Positions 62,805 through 64,000 of a DNA stretch of 64,000 nt are shown piece by piece. The stretch is from NCBI GenBank assembly GCA_023101725.1, contig JALJCO010003012.1:1233001-1297000 (forward strand). Direction: 5' to 3'. Numbering within the stretch: the stretch's first letter is position 1; each line of letters starts with the position of its first letter. The notes beneath the pieces are model-generated. The model ran no database searches. It was not told the origin of the DNA and was given only the letters and a program-made list of their open reading frames with translations. The translations under genes were made by a program, and so were the position numbers. Origin of the DNA: Atherinomorus stipes (Eukaryota > Chordata > Actinopteri > Atheriniformes > Atherinidae).

Positions 62805-63251
62805 TTAGTATCATATCTATGGTCTTGGTGAAAGACAGAATATTATAGACAATATAATATAATAATAGACAATATTTGTCCCCATGGCAAATCCAGTGTT
62901 TGTGAATCTGAGCCACTCAGATTGATATTCCAGTAAATACAGGTGTAAGAAAAACAAACTTAGCTGTCCTTCATATTCCACAGCTTTAGCTGAGAGGCAT
63001 TTTATCAGCAGAGCACAAAAAGAAAGTCAAAACATAAAAGGCTTGTTTGAGTGAAAAAGTTGTTTCTATGGCAACCTGCACAAGTGTGAAGACAATACGC
63101 ATATTATTGTTCATATGCTTCGGAATATATCCACCGTATAATCATAAAGCAATGAAGGTTCAGCAAAGAAGATATCCTCTGTCACACATTGACTTTCTCA
63201 TTACTTTCATATCAGAGGTAATCAAAAAACAAATCAAGTTTTAGCAAATAT

Positions 63252-63279
63252 CCGCACACACACACACACACACGCACAC
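63252..63279. repeat. CA microsatellite
   Basis: About 13 ca units with one g interruption, 230 bp from exon A. Confidence 0.85.
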
Positions 63280-63507
63280 CAATTTTAATGGAACGAAATT
63301 GGATAATGCAGATAACTCCAGTAAACACTGATTTTCTGAGGAATAAAACAAGTGTATGTGAAAACATTTACAGTAAAATGAGTGTAAATAACGTTTGTAT
63401 ACATAAGCTGAGCGAGGTGTGGAAAAATCACGCTAATGCCTTAACAGGATCATCTATCATAAGATCCTGTAACAGTGTTTGTTTAAGATATAAAAGCTGC
63501 GATTTAC

Positions 63508-63694
63508 CTGAGACACCCTGTAGCGTTCCGCAGCACCTGGGAGGTGTGAAGGTGGAGCTTGCGGTCGTCGTGGTGATTGGGAGAGGAATCCCAGTTAGAG
63601 TGGGGTATGATGACACTGTTGGTCAGAACGGCCAGGGCATCCTGGATTATTGGCATCTTTAGTGCATCACATGAGGACAGGTTCCAAAGCACAC
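63508..63694 (-). CDS. ctnnd2: delta-2 catenin exon A (armadillo repeats, central)
   Basis: Internal coding exon of 187 bp. On the minus strand it follows a ttcacctgcag acceptor and ends before a gtaaat donor. The first codon is split (Gly, one base upstream) and the last Arg codon is split AG|G, so it joins exon B in frame. It reads [18 protein letters not shown] near the start and LRNATGCLR at the end. These match armadillo-repeat segments of the p120-catenin subfamily, whose members bind the juxtamembrane tail of classical cadherins and act at adherens junctions and, for delta-2 catenin, at neuronal synapses. [17 protein letters not shown] fits CTNND2 better than the paralogue PKP4, judged from memory. 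A short loop ([11 protein letters not shown]) differs from the mammalian sequence as I recall it. It is the first ctnnd2 exon in the window; the preceding exon lies beyond 64000. Confidence 0.95.
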
Positions 63695-64000
63695 CTGCAG
63701 GTGAACACATTCAGAAAAAAAGCAATAAAAATATCTGAAAAACTTTGTTACTTTAAAATTTCATATTGAAAAAATGATCATGGAAAACTAAAATTCCAAC
63801 ATTTTTTAAATAGAGCTCATTCTTATTGGGCATGTAGAACATAAAAAAGTCTGCAGGGCATTTTATCAAATGGCCATTAACGTTTAATGTGTAGCACAAA
63901 AAATTATGGAATGTATTATATACAAATAATCATAATTAATGCTGTTATTCTTCTATAAGTCAACGTGTCTGATGCAAAGAAAATTCTATAAAGCTGCAGG
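63695..64000 (-). other. ctnnd2: intron upstream of ctnnd2 exon A (partial)
   Basis: AT-rich intron sequence that continues past the window edge. Apart from the acceptor of exon A at 63695-63696 I recognise nothing in it. Confidence 0.8.

Larger units (their letters stand above)
44006..63507 (-). other. ctnnd2: ctnnd2 intron A/B, 19.5 kb
   Basis: Intron bounded by a GT donor at 63507-63506 and an AG acceptor at 44007-44006. It contains the hAT derivative at 44918, MITEs at 46207, 49927 and 56414, the fish dispersed repeat at 48874, the nested complex at 52228-54142, inverted arms at 55140-56390, the THAP foldback at 59059 and the Harbinger-like element at 61501. Stretches 46700-48560, 50220-52115, 54150-55130, 56940-57770, 58110-59050 and 60270-61260 show only AT-rich, unrecognised sequence with short homopolymers. 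Confidence 0.85.

Overview
This is vertebrate genomic DNA, almost certainly from a ray-finned (teleost) fish. It is AT-rich, with short exons separated by introns of 2 to 22 kb. Those introns are full of fish-type mobile DNA: Tc1-like, hAT and PIF/Harbinger-like transposons, many short inverted-repeat elements (MITEs), an RTE-like retrotransposon tail and simple repeats. No prokaryotic operons, rRNA, tRNA or CRISPR arrays are visible.

One host gene is supported. Seven consecutive minus-strand exons, from 63694 down to 3022, encode the central-to-C-terminal armadillo region of delta-2 catenin (ctnnd2, p120-catenin subfamily). Every exon has an AG acceptor and a GT donor. Splice phases agree across all six introns, giving 1148 coding bases and about 382 codons with no stop. 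The N-terminal half lies beyond position 64000 and the C-terminal tail below position 3022. Exon order on the minus strand is: A 63508-63694, B 43888-44005, C 40201-40383, D 31923-32096, E 27519-27669, F 5244-5493, G 3022-3106.

Everything else is intron. Intron E/F (5.5-27.5 kb) holds a DD36E-type Tc1 element with a MITE nested in it, an RTE-like remnant split by a hAT-type MITE that is itself split by a foldback element, a second broken Tc1 transposase and several MITEs. Introns C/D and A/B hold a large foldback element, a hAT derivative with a perfect 8-bp target duplication and a retained transposase C-terminus, a nested MITE complex at 52-54 kb, a THAP-domain-bearing foldback element at 59-60 kb and a Harbinger-like element with a TTA target duplication at 61.5-62.8 kb.

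The most interesting material is the transposon stratigraphy (nested insertions, an empty-site paralogue, a captured THAP domain) and a fish-specific Ser/Asn/Thr expansion inside exon F. I see no evidence for a wholly new biological system. Family names for repeats are from memory and were not checked against a repeat library.
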